Positions 1-8,323 of a DNA stretch of 64,000 bases are shown here, in pieces. Location: NCBI RefSeq assembly GCF_023822025.1, contig NZ_CP082909.1, forward strand, positions 4,570,001 to 4,634,000, in the 5' to 3' direction. Position 1 is the first letter of the stretch. The number at the start of each line of letters is the position of its first letter. Source of the DNA: Endozoicomonas sp. 4G (GTDB lineage Bacteria; Pseudomonadota; Gammaproteobacteria; Pseudomonadales; Endozoicomonadaceae). The position numbers and the translations under genes were made by a program. The notes below the pieces were generated by a model. That model worked only from the letters and a program-made list of their open reading frames with translations. It made no database searches and was not told the DNA's origin.

Positions 1-610
1 TCCGCTCAGGATCGTAGAGGGTTTCAAACTGAACATACCGGGCCTTGGAAGTGGGCTGAAAACGCTTCAATAGGTCGGCCAGTGACACGCCGAGCCAGGG
101 AACAACCATAGACCAGGCTTCTACACAGCGAAGACGGTAGATTCGCTCTTCAACATCATGGGGTTTGAGTATATCTTCCAGAGTGTATTTTCCGGGTTTC
201 TCAACCTCTCCTTCAATTACTAACGACCAAGGGTCTGTTTTCATAGTTTTGGCGTATTTCGCAGGATCGCCTTTTGCATAACCGAATTCATAAAAGTTGT
301 TATAGCTCGCCACGCTGGCATAAGGGGTTAACGCTTCATCCGTTGTGTAGCGACCAGATTGATAGCTGGCTACTTTCTTTTTCAACCACTCAGGGGCAGT
401 CAGCTGTGGAACATTGTCGTAGCCGGAACCCGCCGTTTTCCTGGTTGAACGGGGGTCGGCCGCATCACTGCAACCTGCCAAAGCCAGTCCCATCCCGGCA
501 AAGGCAAAGTGCCCACCGGTTTTCAAAAAGCGGCGACGATCGTTGTAAACACTTTCTGAGGTTATTTCACTACTGCGGATGTTTCCTGACTTTCCAGTCT
601 TAATCAGCAT
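1..610 (-). CDS. msrP: MsrP periplasmic methionine-sulfoxide reductase, catalytic subunit (3' end outside window)
   Basis: The reading frame is open from the ATG at 610 to the window edge, so about 203 N-terminal residues are seen. A twin-arginine signal (RRRFLKTG near residue 28) is followed by a lipobox-like LAGC. Downstream, SYNNFYEFG, KTDPW and RLRCVEAWSMVVPW match the molybdopterin oxidoreductase MsrP (YedY); the Cys in RCVEAW is the expected molybdenum ligand. The family repairs oxidised methionines in periplasmic proteins together with the haem membrane subunit MsrQ, which would lie beyond the edge if present. GGGGAG sits just upstream of the start. The gene is divergent from betA across about 276 bases of AT-rich DNA. 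Confidence 0.93.
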   Translation of the reverse strand, partial: MLIKTGKSGNIRSSEITSESVYNDRRRFLKTGGHFAFAGMGLALAGCSDAADPRSTRKTAGSGYDNVPQLTAPEWLKKKVASYQSGRYTTDEALTPYASVASYNNFYEFGYAKGDPAKYAKTMKTDPWSLVIEGEVEKPGKYTLEDILKPHDVEERIYRLRCVEAWSMVVPWLGVSLADLLKRFQPTSKARYVQFETLYDPER

Positions 611-886
611 TGATGCACTCCCCTGCAATGGTCTTATTTACCTTTTACGCTTATCTCAATTGAACAGATTCATTCAAACGTCAAAACTAAAGACGTCATG
701 TCGACTATAAATATTCCATCCCACCCGCTATTGAGCTGCAATCCCCCAATCGAAGACAGATCGCACAACCACATTTTTTCTTATCAGCACCCATAGATAC
801 TTGCAGGTTATCCCACTCCACCTAGAATTACCCTGTTGTTTTTCAGGTCTCCCATGTTCACTGGTATTCAAAACAGAAGGCTGACC

Positions 887-2557
887 ATGACCAGATATGA
901 CTATGTTATTGTCGGAGCCGGTTCTGCCGGGTGCGTTCTGGCTAATCGTCTGACAGAAGATGGCAACAGCCGGGTTCTGCTGATTGAAACCGGCGGAAGT
1001 GACAAGAGTGTTGTTATTCAAATGCCAGCAGCGCTATCCCTTCCTATGAACACCGAAAAGTACGCCTGGCAGTTTACCACCCAGCCAGAGCCCTTTCTCG
1101 ACAACCGTCGTATGCACTGCCCCCGGGGTAAGGTGCTGGGCGGCTCTTCATCGATCAATGGCATGGTCTATGTTCGGGGCCATGCAAAAGACTTTGATGA
1201 ATGGCACCACCATGGAGCCACTGACTGGGATTACCGTCACTGCCTGCCGTATTTTCGTAAGGCAGAAACCTGGGCTTTTGGGGCAGATGACTATCGCGGC
1301 GACAGTGGTCCGTTAGCCGTTAATAATGGCAATGAAATGAAAAACCCTCTCTATTCCACCTTTATAAAGGCTGGGGTAGAAGCAGGCTATATGGAAACCG
1401 CAGACTACAACGGCAGTCGACAGGAAGGTTTTGGCCCCATGCACATGACCGTTAAGAACGGCATCCGCTGGTCCACGGCCAACGCCTATCTTCGACCGGC
1501 AATGAAGCGAAATCATCTGACGGTAGTGACCCATGCCCAGGTACATCAGGTTTTGCTGGAAGGCAAAAAGGCAACGGGTGTCGAATATAAACATAAAGGG
1601 ATCGTCAAAAAAGCGCTGGTCAGTAAAGAGGTGATTCTTTCGGCAGGCTCTATTGGCTCGCCACACATTCTTCAATTATCAGGAATAGGCCCGCGCAAAG
1701 TACTGGAAGACGCAGGGATAGCCGTTCGACATGAACTACCGGGTGTGGGTAACAATTTGCAGGACCATCTGGAGTTCTACTTTCAGTTTCGTTGCAAAAA
1801 ACCCATTACTCTTAATGGCAAACTGGACCCGCTCAGTAAATTACTCATTGGTGCCCGCTGGCTTTTCATGAAAGACGGATTGGGTGCAACCAATCATTTT
1901 GAATCTTGCGGTTTCATTCGTTCAAAGGCAGGCGTCCAGTGGCCTGATATGCAGTACCACTTTCTGCCAGCCGCCATGCGCTACGACGGCAGAAGCGCTT
2001 TTGACGGGCATGGCTTCCAGGTTCATATCGGCCATAACAAACCCAAAAGCCGTGGCTGGGTAAGAGCCATGTCAGCCAATCCAGAGGACCACCCCGGTAT
2101 TCAGTTCAACTATTTGTCCCACGAAGACGACCGGAAAGGCTTCAGGCAGTGCGTTCGTCTGACCCGGGAAATCATCAACCAACCGGCGTTCGATGAGTAC
2201 CGGGATTCAGAAATACAACCGGGCGAAAACGTTCAAACCGATGAACAGATTGATGCCTTTATCCGAGCATCCGCAGAGAGTGCCTATCATCCATCTTGCT
2301 CCTGCAAGATGGGAACCGATGACATGGCCGTGGTCGATCCAAAAACAAAGGTTAGAGGGCTGGCAGGGTTGCGGGTAGTGGACGCATCCTTATTCCCAAC
2401 CATTCCCAATGGCAACCTGAATGCTTCCACTATCATGGTGGCAGAGAGGGCTGCCGACCTGATTCGAGGGCTGGATACCCTGCCGCCGTCTTCCGCACAA
2501 GTCGATATGGACGCTCAGTGGCAGGAAAGACAGAGAGCAGGAAGCACTCTGCGCTGA
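887..2557 (+). CDS. betA: Choline dehydrogenase (GMC oxidoreductase)
   Basis: A 556-aa FAD enzyme oxidising choline to betaine aldehyde and probably on to glycine betaine, an osmoprotectant. It has the N-terminal dinucleotide motif GAGSAG, the GMC signature around [19 protein letters not shown], the second GMC signature around [16 protein letters not shown], and a C-terminal catalytic region with [11 protein letters not shown] and NGNLNAST. It follows E. coli BetA along its full length, including [10 protein letters not shown] and MQYHFLPAA. The ATG at 887 is preferred to the longer frame from 836 because AGAAGG lies just upstream and BetA proteins begin right at this dinucleotide fold. No betB or betI is adjacent. 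It converges with pssA, with 25 bases between the stops. Confidence 0.9.
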   Translation: MTRYDYVIVGAGSAGCVLANRLTEDGNSRVLLIETGGSDKSVVIQMPAALSLPMNTEKYAWQFTTQPEPFLDNRRMHCPRGKVLGGSSSINGMVYVRGHAKDFDEWHHHGATDWDYRHCLPYFRKAETWAFGADDYRGDSGPLAVNNGNEMKNPLYSTFIKAGVEAGYMETADYNGSRQEGFGPMHMTVKNGIRWSTANAYLRPAMKRNHLTVVTHAQVHQVLLEGKKATGVEYKHKGIVKKALVSKEVILSAGSIGSPHILQLSGIGPRKVLEDAGIAVRHELPGVGNNLQDHLEFYFQFRCKKPITLNGKLDPLSKLLIGARWLFMKDGLGATNHFESCGFIRSKAGVQWPDMQYHFLPAAMRYDGRSAFDGHGFQVHIGHNKPKSRGWVRAMSANPEDHPGIQFNYLSHEDDRKGFRQCVRLTREIINQPAFDEYRDSEIQPGENVQTDEQIDAFIRASAESAYHPSCSCKMGTDDMAVVDPKTKVRGLAGLRVVDASLFPTIPNGNLNASTIMVAERAADLIRGLDTLPPSSAQVDMDAQWQERQRAGSTLR

Positions 2558-2582
2558 TCGACTCACTCCTGCGCTTGTTACG

Positions 2583-3410
2583 TTATTCAGAAGCCGGGTG
2601 CTTTCTGGTTTTTTCTATCAGGAAAAAAATGGGTCCGGAGCAGGCATAGCTCAGGAAAATCAACATAAGCACCCTGGGCGGATCGGTAAAGATAATGGCA
2701 AAGGCCAGAACGATGGCAATCATGAAAATGAAAGGCACCCGACCTTTCAGATCCAGTTTCTTAAAACTGTTGTACTGAAAGTTGCTGACCATCAACACAC
2801 CGGCCAGACCTGTGATCAGCGCCCCCAGCAGAGCAATACCCAACATATCGCCATCAATACCAAAATCACTCAGCGCCCAGACCATACCGATCACCAGCGC
2901 TGCGGCAGCGGGGCTGGCTAAACCGGTGAAATAACGGCTGTCTGTTACTTCCAGCTGAGTATTAAAACGGGCCAGACGCAAAGCGGCACAGGCTGCATAA
3001 ATAAAGGCGACCATCCAGCCCACTTTACCCAAGTCACGCAGTGCCCAACTGTAGGCAACCATGGCCGGTGCTACACCAAAAGTTACCATATCTGCCAGAC
3101 TGTCGTACTCAGCACCAAATTTGCTCTGAGTATTAGTCATTCGGGCAACACGACCATCCAGCCCATCCAGAATCATGGCAACAAAGACTGAAATGCAGGC
3201 CTGGGTAAAAAAACCCGCCTGAGCGCTGATAATGGCGTAAAAGCCACAAAACAGGTTACCTGTGGTAAACAGGTTGGGCAGTACATAGATACCCTTGTGG
3301 CGAACTGTCTCCCCGCCTTCGACCACTTCTTCTTCAAAGTGCTCATCGACGGGAAACAGGCCGTCCACAGCATCTTTTTTATGTTCGGGTCGTTCCGGTT
3401 TATCGGTCAT
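2583..3410 (-). CDS. pssA: CDP-diacylglycerol--serine O-phosphatidyltransferase
   Basis: A 275-aa integral membrane enzyme of the CDP-alcohol phosphatidyltransferase family that makes phosphatidylserine, the precursor of phosphatidylethanolamine. The family motif D-G-x2-D-G-x-A-R-x8-G-x3-D-x3-D is intact, starting at DGLDGRVAR and ending at EYDSLAD. An acidic cytoplasmic N-terminus of about 45 residues precedes several membrane segments. The length fits type II (Gram-positive/Pseudomonas-like) PssA rather than the 450-aa E. coli enzyme. The Shine-Dalgarno sequence before the ATG is weak. Confidence 0.93.
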   Translation of the reverse strand: MTDKPERPEHKKDAVDGLFPVDEHFEEEVVEGGETVRHKGIYVLPNLFTTGNLFCGFYAIISAQAGFFTQACISVFVAMILDGLDGRVARMTNTQSKFGAEYDSLADMVTFGVAPAMVAYSWALRDLGKVGWMVAFIYAACAALRLARFNTQLEVTDSRYFTGLASPAAAALVIGMVWALSDFGIDGDMLGIALLGALITGLAGVLMVSNFQYNSFKKLDLKGRVPFIFMIAIVLAFAIIFTDPPRVLMLIFLSYACSGPIFFLIEKTRKHPASE

Positions 3411-3617
3411 TTCAACATCTGCTCATCGACATAAAGGTAAAAAAACACACTCTACCATGAAAGACCCGGATACTGCATAGGATCACTCATCCGTACAACA
3501 GCATCTTGCTGAATCATCCAGCCAATCTGACACTGCTTCTGCTTGCATCTATAGTGATTAGACTATTTCACAAGTAGCGCTAGCGACTGCACTGACCAAA
3601 TGCACCAGGGCAACTCC

Positions 3618-4820
3618 ATGCGATCGAAAACAAGCGGTAAAAGATTCTTAATACGACCTGTCATAATTCCTCTGTTCATCGGCTTACTTACTTGCAGCAG
3701 CCTTTATTCAACCAAAGTGACAGCCTCTTCTGCCGTGGTCATCCCGGCAAGCTGGACAGGTGCCTGGCTGATCGACAGTACCCACTCACCGGGCGTTACC
3801 TTCAGCTCGACAGCCATAAGTACTGAGAACCAAAGCTGGTTCGTTATGTTGTCTGCCCTGTCGATTTTATCGTTTCTGAACGATCCGTTTTCTTTCCTGT
3901 TTGTTGCATCGGATAACGGCCTGCCATGTTTTCCGCAGGAGCCTCATCTACCCTTGGCTCTCACACCTCAACCACTTGATCTGACCAAGGCTGACAGCAA
4001 AACTCACCGAACCACTGCCGAAGCCTCAGCCGAAAAGCTTTTACCCCCTGTCGCTTTGCCAATACTGATCAATATTGACGACAATGGTTTTGTTATCCTG
4101 TTTATCGTTGAGTTAACCGCAGACGGATACCAGGTCAGGCAGGTCAAAGCTCATCTTCACGTCACTTCCAACGAAGCTCAGGAGTTGTTTGAGGAACTCA
4201 AGGAATACAGTAATGTGTCGTTCATCACCACACCGGACTGTGTTGCATTTAATAGACGACTTGGGTTCCAGTTAACCGGGAATTCCTGTGAAACCGACGA
4301 CTTTTCCCGAACTGAAGAAGCAGTCGTTAAAGTTGATCGCTTCACAAACATCCGCTTTATGCGAGGTCAATTACTGAAACGCACCCAAAGGCGTCATGAT
4401 AAAACGGGTAAAACCATTCCCTTAACACCGGAGTCTCCTTCCTCCGAGTCTACTGCCGAAGGAAACCCCTCTCCACTTGCCGATGAACAGCCCCAACAGA
4501 CTTCCAGAACAGCTGATGCCGAACCGACACAGGAACAGCCACCGAAAACAGTTACTGAAGACTCCATCGCCGCCATGCCAGAAGAAAGGATCCGGGAACA
4601 GCTTCTTTATGACCATCAAAATGGCTGCGATATAAGAGAAGACTGGAGAGATATCGTTAGCGCCCTGGAAATGGCAGGCAAACAGGATGAAGCTATTACT
4701 TATTTGAAAACTCTGGTGGAGATCTACCCTGAGGACTTTAGCACTAAACACGCCCTGATCTGGGCACTGGTTAAATCCTTCAGAGTCACTGAACCCCGCC
4801 CTGAAGGACGGGGCTTGTAA
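3618..4820 (+). CDS. Unrecognised exported or membrane-anchored protein with a Pro/Ser/Thr-rich segment, 3' end altered by the IscB element
   Basis: About 400 residues with no family I recognise. The N-terminus has basic residues then a hydrophobic stretch (VIIPLFIGLLTC), consistent with a signal peptide or anchor. A low-complexity Ser/Pro/Gln/Thr segment follows near residues 270-315, then a helical C-terminus (EMAGKQDEAITYLKTLVEIYPED) resembling one TPR unit. The ATG at 3618 is chosen over 3600 because AGGG precedes it at suitable spacing. The last residues, EPRPEGRGL, are translated from the left-end hairpin of the inserted IscB element. Joining the two flanks (TCACTG + ATGATTTCAAG) restores a frame ending VTDDFKI-stop, so the native protein was probably about the same length. 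Confidence 0.6.
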   Translation: MRSKTSGKRFLIRPVIIPLFIGLLTCSSLYSTKVTASSAVVIPASWTGAWLIDSTHSPGVTFSSTAISTENQSWFVMLSALSILSFLNDPFSFLFVASDNGLPCFPQEPHLPLALTPQPLDLTKADSKTHRTTAEASAEKLLPPVALPILINIDDNGFVILFIVELTADGYQVRQVKAHLHVTSNEAQELFEELKEYSNVSFITTPDCVAFNRRLGFQLTGNSCETDDFSRTEEAVVKVDRFTNIRFMRGQLLKRTQRRHDKTGKTIPLTPESPSSESTAEGNPSPLADEQPQQTSRTADAEPTQEQPPKTVTEDSIAAMPEERIREQLLYDHQNGCDIREDWRDIVSALEMAGKQDEAITYLKTLVEIYPEDFSTKHALIWALVKSFRVTEPRPEGRGL

Positions 4821-5065
4821 AAGCCTCTAATTCACGGATGTAAGTGACCAGACTAAGCCACTTCGAGTGGCTACGTTAAAGGCGAATGCATAGTTACCGT
4901 GGGATGCTTCACCAGTCCCACGCTCTAAGGATAGTGGTTAAACAGTGTATTGAGGGTTAATCACAGTGCTGCTATCAAGAAACCGCCTATTAACATTGTC
5001 GAGGTGAACTTTACTGCCGCAAGGCTAGAACGGTGCGTAAGCACCAAATCTAAGGACAACGATGT
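4791..5065 (+). ncRNA. Omega RNA (HEARO RNA) of the IscB element
   Basis: About 275 noncoding bases immediately upstream of iscB, rich in hairpins: the left-end CCCCGCC/GGACGGGG stem, AGCCACTTCGAGTGGCT (4856-4872), a stem around GTGGGA...TCCCAC (4908-4922), and GGTGCGTAAGCACC (5032-5045). The position matches HEARO RNA, the guide RNA of IscB nucleases. Related sequence recurs at 10780-10858 and 29105-29205 with a compensated stem change (AGCCAC/GTGGCT versus AGCCGCC/GGTGGCT). In this family the guide lies at the RNA 5' end and corresponds to the flank left of the element, here the bases before 4791. Confidence 0.85.
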
Positions 5066-6406
5066 ATGAACCGAGTGTTCGTATTAGACAAAAACAAAAA
5101 GCCTCTTATGCCTTGCCATCCGGCAAGGGCAAGAAAGCTGTTAGACAAGGGTAAAGCAGCTGTCTTCAGACGCTATCCTTTCACAATCATCCTGAAGGAA
5201 AGAGAAGGTGGCGATGTACAGCCACTGGAACTCAAATTCGACGTTGGAAGCAAAACAACAGGCATGGCCGTTGTTGCTGACTGTGATCGTGGAAAGAAAG
5301 TCTTCTTTGCTGCTGAACTCCAACATAGAGGCCAGAGAGTTAAGGATTCTCTTGAGTCTCGACGTGCAACACGCCGATCCAGAAGGAACCGGAAAACTCG
5401 CTACAGAAAAGCCCGTTTCATGAACAGAGCTAAGCCTAAAGGTTGGCTACCGCCCAGCCTTATGAGTCGGGTTTTCAATACCGAGACTTGGGCAAAGAGA
5501 TTTTGTCTCAAAGCACCCATCAGTGATGTGGCTGTTGAGCGTGTTAAGTTCGATATGCAGTTGATGGAGAACCCCGATATCTCGGGGGTTGAGTACCAAC
5601 GAGGTACGTTGTTTGGTACTGAGTTGAGACAGTACTTACTCTACAGGGATGGACACAAATGTTCTTACTGTAAGGGAGTGAGTAACGACCCAATCCTCAA
5701 CATCGAACATTTCATATCCAGAGCCCTGGGAGGCTCAAGCCGGATCGGTAATTTGTATATTGCATGTCGTACATGCAATGAAGAGAAAGGCGCTATCCAC
5801 CCTAAGCAGTGGCTTGAATCTATTTCAAAGAAAAAGAACAAGAACAAGCTGGATACAGCAAGAATCAGAAATGTGACCAACATCCTGAAAGGAAAGAAGG
5901 TCAATTGTCTGAAAGATGCTGCTGCTGTCAATGCCACAAGAAACGAAACCGCAATACGTGTCCAGGCTATCGGTCTTCCTACCACCTTTGCTACTGGTGG
6001 CAGAACAAAGTTCAACCGCACTCAGCAAGGGTACAAGAAAGAGCACTGGATCGATGCCGCTTGCGTAGGGGAGTCAGGAGCCAGCATATACATACCAGAA
6101 AGCACAAAGCCCTTAATCATTAAGGCTATGGGTCGTGGATCGAGGCAGATGTGTAGAGTGGACAAGTACGGATTTCCCCGTACAAAGGCTAAAGGCTCCA
6201 AACAAGTGAAAGGGTTTCAGACTGGAGATATCGTCAAGGCTATCGTTCCAGCCGGTAAACGACAAAGAACGTATACAGGACGGGTTGCAGTGAGAACGAC
6301 AGGCTCATTCAACATCAAGACTGAAAGTGACACCATCCAAGGAATTTCATGGAGAAACTGTCAGAAAATTCAGTTTGTGGATGGGTACGGGTATAGCTTG
6401 CCCTAA
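5066..6406 (+). CDS. iscB: IscB RNA-guided nuclease (RuvC-HNH)
   Basis: A 446-aa ancestor-type relative of Cas9. Domains in order: PLMP domain (PLMPCHPARARKLLDKGKA, residues 13-31), RuvC-I with Asp59 (KFDVGSKTTG), an Arg-rich bridge helix (SRRATRRSRRNRK, about 98-110), RuvC-II with Glu158 (VAVERVKFD), an HNH domain (CSYC at 199-202, EHFISRALGG with His215, then CRTCN) and RuvC-III (HWIDAACVG, about 328). The catalytic residues I can check are present, so the nuclease looks intact. The start codon follows the omega RNA directly. The family cuts DNA under omega-RNA guidance and is thought to help retain the element at its target. Confidence 0.95.
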   Translation: MNRVFVLDKNKKPLMPCHPARARKLLDKGKAAVFRRYPFTIILKEREGGDVQPLELKFDVGSKTTGMAVVADCDRGKKVFFAAELQHRGQRVKDSLESRRATRRSRRNRKTRYRKARFMNRAKPKGWLPPSLMSRVFNTETWAKRFCLKAPISDVAVERVKFDMQLMENPDISGVEYQRGTLFGTELRQYLLYRDGHKCSYCKGVSNDPILNIEHFISRALGGSSRIGNLYIACRTCNEEKGAIHPKQWLESISKKKNKNKLDTARIRNVTNILKGKKVNCLKDAAAVNATRNETAIRVQAIGLPTTFATGGRTKFNRTQQGYKKEHWIDAACVGESGASIYIPESTKPLIIKAMGRGSRQMCRVDKYGFPRTKAKGSKQVKGFQTGDIVKAIVPAGKRQRTYTGRVAVRTTGSFNIKTESDTIQGISWRNCQKIQFVDGYGYSLP

Positions 6407-6426
6407 TCGGGCAAGTCAACATTCCT

Positions 6427-6447
6427 CCCCGCACTAGAAGTACGGGG
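6427..6447 (+). other. Right-end hairpin of the IscB element
   Basis: CCCCG-CACTAGAAGTA-CGGGG forms a short GC-rich stem 20 bases after iscB, followed by GTATCCAGTTGAGG. It mirrors the left-end hairpin and is the kind of subterminal structure recognised by IS200/IS605 transposases. A reduced copy lies near 50181 (AGTACACGGTATCC). Confidence 0.7.
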
Positions 6448-6509
6448 TATCCAGTTGAGGAAAAACGATGATTTCAAGATTTGAATAAGCCATCACAACC
6501 CCCCCCCGA

Positions 6510-6674
6510 CTAAACGAAAACGTAAGTCGCGGCATAACCCGCAGCAGCTAAATTCACTAAGCCTAGCATACCCCACAGGTACGTTCTGGCCTTATTCCCT
6601 TTCTTATGGTTTTTGTAAGACCATTCAGCGAGGGTTGCCCCGACTACACTAGAAAACAGAAACAAGCTCTCCAT
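6510..6674 (-). CDS. 54-aa putative small membrane protein
   Basis: The ORF starts MESLFLFSSVVGATLAEW and ends AAAGYAATYVFV. Two hydrophobic segments (residues 3-17 and about 33-54) flank a basic loop (YKNHKKGNKARTY), a typical two-helix hairpin. A G-rich Shine-Dalgarno (AGGGGGGG) sits 5 bases before the ATG, and a matching C-run lies past the stop. It is downstream of the RuvC-like gene on the same strand and probably the last gene of that cassette. I recognise no family. Confidence 0.55.
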   Translation of the reverse strand: MESLFLFSSVVGATLAEWSYKNHKKGNKARTYLWGMLGLVNLAAAGYAATYVFV

Positions 6675-6732
6675 AACAACCCCCCCTATTCAACCTTATC
6701 AACAATATCCCTTACATTTATTTTATGAGATA

Positions 6733-7296
6733 TTAGGCGATTTTTGTCAACGTTTTTATCGAATTTTTCAAGATTCCAAACGAATCCACTATGTCATTGA
6801 CCGGAGTTGAATACAGTTTTGTTGTACCCAAACGATCTGCAAGGTTTACCCCTTCAGTATCCACAAAAAATTGGCAGATGACATCTTTCCCAGCCGCACC
6901 TTTACCCGCACCCATATAGCCTTTCTTCCATGTCCCAGATGCCACCACTTCAAATGGAATTCCAGACTTCCATAATTTATTTTTCAGCAGTCCAGTATTT
7001 TCTCCAATCGTAAAAACTTGTCCCTTAGCTGCAAACGCATAGTCTTCGATAAAGACTTTCTGAACTTCATATTTTTTCAATATCTGGATTGCCCATTCGG
7101 AAATAAATTCAAACCGTTCCTGATTATTTTTCCAACCCTTATAAAAATGACCAAATACATTACCAAATTCGCCAGAATACCGCTTTTTGTCAGTCAGAAA
7201 AAAGGAGTGGACATTATCAAAACATAATTCTTTGGTGGTATCAAATACGGTTATTGACGGGGATGTATAAGAGTAATCGATTGCGGCAACGATCAT
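6733..7296 (-). CDS. Phage-type RuvC-like Holliday junction resolvase
   Basis: A 187-aa RNase H-fold nuclease. The acidic residues fall where RuvC needs them: Asp in AAIDYSYTSPS (first strand), Glu in KVFIEDYAF, and the Asp pair in PVNDIVDSFGIL near the C-terminus. It is much closer in character to resolvases of large tailed phages than to chromosomal RuvC, and no ruvA/ruvB is nearby. Its ATG overlaps the stop of the upstream zinc-ribbon gene (ATGA), so the two are translationally coupled. Base composition is clearly more AT-rich than the flanking housekeeping genes, suggesting transfer. Confidence 0.75.
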   Translation of the reverse strand: MIVAAIDYSYTSPSITVFDTTKELCFDNVHSFFLTDKKRYSGEFGNVFGHFYKGWKNNQERFEFISEWAIQILKKYEVQKVFIEDYAFAAKGQVFTIGENTGLLKNKLWKSGIPFEVVASGTWKKGYMGAGKGAAGKDVICQFFVDTEGVNLADRLGTTKLYSTPVNDIVDSFGILKNSIKTLTKIA

Positions 7297-7463
7297 TCCT
7301 GATCACCGCTATCGTCGTCCTCATTGAAATCATGTTCGTTGGAATAGTTGTGACCGCAAAACGGGCAATGTGACGGTTCTTTCTCTGAAGATGTTTCAAA
7401 ACAAAGAACGTATTTTGTGTGACAGAAGTCACATTTGATTGAATCTTTGGTAATCTTGGTCAT
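7293..7463 (-). CDS. 56-aa zinc-ribbon protein
   Basis: Two CxxC knuckles (CDFC near residues 11-14 and CPFC near 33-36) predict one bound zinc; the tail is strongly acidic (EDDDSGDQE). The ATG at 7463 follows a GGAGGG Shine-Dalgarno (reverse complement of CCCTCC just upstream) and the stop overlaps the start of the RuvC-like gene. Small zinc ribbons of this kind are common in phage replication gene clusters. The precise function is unknown. Confidence 0.65.
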   Translation of the reverse strand: MTKITKDSIKCDFCHTKYVLCFETSSEKEPSHCPFCGHNYSNEHDFNEDDDSGDQE

Positions 7464-7499
7464 AAATCCCTCCAGTTTTAGGTATTTATGACCAATTTT

Positions 7500-7739
7500 T
7501 TAGAAACGATCTCGAAACTCAGTGAATCCTCCAATGAATTCACCGTTTACAAATATTTTAGGAACCGACCGAGTAAACCGATTACCAGTAGATTCGACAG
7601 CTTCTTGAAGTTCTTCCACAGTGTAATCTTTGTTTATCGTCAAATACTCGATATCCATTGATTTTGTTTTTGCCCACATTTTAGCATTTTCACAGTATGG
7701 ACAATCCGGCTTCCCGTATATTTTTACTTTGTTTGGCAC
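7500..7739 (-). CDS. Glutaredoxin-like protein (phage type)
   Basis: A 79-aa thioredoxin-fold protein with active site CPYC in GKPDCPYCENAKMWAK, the cis-Pro segment SVPKIFVNGEFIGG and the glutathione-binding turn after it. Glutaredoxins of this size in phages (T4 NrdC-like) reduce ribonucleotide reductase. GTG at 7739 is preferred over GTG at 7760 because AAGGTG lies 6 bases upstream and the first beta-strand (KVKIYG) then begins at residue 3 or so. It is first in the four-gene AT-rich cassette running to 6510. Confidence 0.8.
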   Translation of the reverse strand: MPNKVKIYGKPDCPYCENAKMWAKTKSMDIEYLTINKDYTVEELQEAVESTGNRFTRSVPKIFVNGEFIGGFTEFRDRF

Positions 7740-7803
7740 GATGAACACCTTACGGGACACGTTTCCTATAGAAGTTGACTAGTAACAAAATGGCTGGATT
7801 GTG

Positions 7804-7968
7804 ATGATAGAAGCCATTCTATCCATCTCGGACTGGCAGGAAAACCATGGCCTTACGTTAGAACAAACTGCCGCACTGCGAGAGATGACCAAGCGCCCCA
7901 AAAAACAACAAATTCAGCAACGAAACTATCAAGCCATCCGTAAGCTTCGGCCAACTACCCGTCCGTAA
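7804..7968 (+). CDS. 54-aa unknown protein upstream of the HigA-like gene
   Basis: The ORF starts [14 protein letters not shown] and has a helical, Gln/Arg-rich end ([17 protein letters not shown]). It ends 19 bases before the HigA-type gene, where a HigB toxin gene is normally found, but it shares none of the RelE/HigB core. It could be an unrelated partner or a decayed remnant. The call rests on position and a continuous frame only. Confidence 0.35.
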   Translation: MIEAILSISDWQENHGLTLEQTAALREMTKRPKKQQIQQRNYQAIRKLRPTTRP

Positions 7969-7987
7969 ACTACGAGGATTACCACTG

Positions 7988-8278
7988 ATGGACATGCACA
8001 ACCCACCGCACCCCGTTGAAATACTGGGAGAAGACATTCTCAAGCCTTTGGGTGTCAGCATCACCAAAGCCGCAGAGCTGTTGAACGTCAGCCGCAAAAC
8101 CCTATCCAAAGTGGTTAATGGTCGAGGAGCCATCACCTCAGAGATGGCACTCCGGCTGGAAAAGGTATTTCACAACCCCTCTGCCGGGGTCTGGCTGGCG
8201 ATGCAAAACGACTACGACCTGTGGCACCTGAAGCAGAAAGAACTGGACGTTACCCCTTACCAGCCGGATGCCGCCTGA
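7988..8278 (+). CDS. higA: HigA/VapI-family antitoxin-type regulator
   Basis: A 96-aa helix-turn-helix protein. The core [25 protein letters not shown] followed by [10 protein letters not shown] is the typical HigA DNA-binding domain, and [17 protein letters not shown] is the family N-terminus. HigA normally neutralises HigB ribosome-dependent mRNase and represses its own operon. No recognisable HigB is beside it, so it is either orphan or paired with the 54-aa product upstream. It lies between the phage-like cassette and tRNA-Arg. Confidence 0.8.
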   Translation: MDMHNPPHPVEILGEDILKPLGVSITKAAELLNVSRKTLSKVVNGRGAITSEMALRLEKVFHNPSAGVWLAMQNDYDLWHLKQKELDVTPYQPDAA

Positions 8279-8323
8279 TGCTCAGGCTACCTTGATTAAG
8301 TTCACTTGACGGGCATTTCAGAA

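Larger units (their letters stand above)
4791..6467 (+). mobile_element. IscB-carrying IS200/IS605-group element (complete, without a transposase gene)
   Basis: The left boundary is set by the hairpin CCCCGCC-CTGAA-GGACGGGG from 4794, the right by the hairpin at 6427-6447 followed by GTATCCAGTTGAGG. Between them lie an omega (HEARO) RNA and iscB. No TnpA gene is present, so movement would need a transposase in trans. The right end is followed at 6468 by ATGA, the motif reported next to HEARO insertions and as target-adjacent motif of some IscB proteins. The exact ends are inferred: the right limit rests on the sequence shared with the sites at 29105 and 50181. Confidence 0.85.

Noticed and set aside
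7804-7968. HigB toxin for the HigA-like gene
   Set aside because: The 54-aa product has no RelE/HigB core residues and is about half the usual length.
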